Source: Amorphus sp040750475
GTDB lineage: Bacteria > Pseudomonadota > Alphaproteobacteria > Rhizobiales > Amorphaceae
DNA length: 64,000 bases
NCBI RefSeq assembly: GCF_040750475.1
Contig: NZ_JABJVY010000004.1
Coordinates: 191,220-255,219, forward strand
Direction of reading: 5' to 3'
Translations under genes and position numbers: made by a program
In this document: piece by piece, positions 63,662-64,000 of the stretch
Numbering within the stretch: position 1 is the stretch's first letter
How the letters are laid out: each line of letters starts with the position of its first letter
The notes under the pieces: model-generated
The model's input: the letters and a program-made list of their open reading frames with translations, nothing else
The model's database searches: none
Told to the model about the DNA's origin: nothing

Positions 63662-64000
63662 AACCGGTGCCCACTTTTCCTGGCTTTGCCGGTTCCTTCC
63701 TCGCAAAGCCGGACGGAAAACCGGTGCCCACTTTTCCTGGCTTTGCCGGTTCCTTCCTCGCAAAGCCGGGCGGAAAACCGGTGCCCACTTTTCCTGGCTT
63801 TGCCGGTTCCTTCCTCGCAAAGCCGGACGGAAAACCGGTGCCCACTTTTCCTGGCTTTGCCGGTTCCTTCCTCGCAAAGCCGGGCGAAAAACCGGTGCCC
63901 ACTTTTCCTGGCTTTGCCGGTTCCTTCCTCGCAAAGCCGGACGGAAAACCGGTGCCCACTTTTCCTGGCTTTGCCGGTTCCTTCCTCGCAAAGCCGGGCG
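63662..64000. repeat. Tandem array of family A, 57-bp period, runs past the window edge
   Basis: The CCGGTG core recurs at 63664, 63721, 63778, 63835, 63892 and 63949, always 57 bp apart. Unit structure: outer stem GCAAAGCC (63703-63710) with GGCTTTGC (63739-63746), inner GGAAAA (63715-63720) with TTTTCC (63732-63737), loop at 63721-63731. Successive units alternate GGACGG and GGGCGG. 63460-63661 holds only a short hairpin and no gene. Confidence 0.95.

Overview
The window is a GC-rich, gene-dense chromosomal segment that looks like an alphaproteobacterium of the order Hyphomicrobiales (Rhizobiales). The reasons are the families present (185-aa HNH protein, DUF6460, SDHAF4/DUF1674, RibB with a degenerate RibA-like tail, a mutM/ubiE/ubiB cluster, and purH next to heparinase, rsmB and htpX) and the dispersed hairpin repeats typical of that order. 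I cannot place it at genus level. Almost all of it is core housekeeping. I see no transposase, phage gene, CRISPR array, rRNA or tRNA.

Layout. 0-10 kb: xseB, dxs, a pirin, an MFS transporter, a SCO copper chaperone, tlyA, an RlmD-like RNA methyltransferase and a second methyltransferase. 10-19 kb: aroC-ribB-membrane protein (translationally coupled, minus strand), fabI with a histidine phosphatase, a D-2-hydroxyacid-type FAD dehydrogenase, a GST, an SRAP abasic-site protein, a NUDIX hydrolase and a LysE exporter. 19-27 kb: a conserved exported protein, dihydroorotase with an EamA transporter, a ygfZ/HD/phosphatase group, and a MarR regulator divergent from an SDR dehydrogenase. 27-37 kb: mntH, an MFS-acuI pair, HNH protein, esterase, glsB-like protein, AlkA glycosylase, gluQ, and a CitE-like lyase with xthA. 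37-46 kb: DUF2252, acetoacetyl-CoA synthetase, an ECF sigma/anti-sigma/periplasmic-sensor triad, DUF6460, infC (ATT start) and a glycosyltransferase. 46-57 kb: ubiB, ubiE, mutM, purH, heparinase-like protein, rsmB and htpX. 57-64 kb: sdhAF4, then a coupled amidoligase / class-I amidotransferase / EamA exporter operon, gloA, an FMN glutamate-synthase-like protein and purU.

The most striking non-coding content is repeats. Family A has an 11-nt conserved loop (GTGGGAACCGG) on an inner stem whose two sides change together from copy to copy, plus a variable outer stem. It occurs as dispersed copies and as three tandem arrays (periods about 56, 110 and 57 bp), two of them cut by the window edges. 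Its CTAGAGC end supplies the stop codon of gluQ and purH and abuts the stop of mutM. Family B has two copies. Family C consists of five pairs of inverted arms about 60-120 bp apart.

Best leads beyond repeats are the amidoligase/GATase/exporter operon, whose product is unknown; two matching MarR-type palindromes that link an SDR gene and an MFS-acuI pair; and the CnrYXH-like ECF sigma triad.
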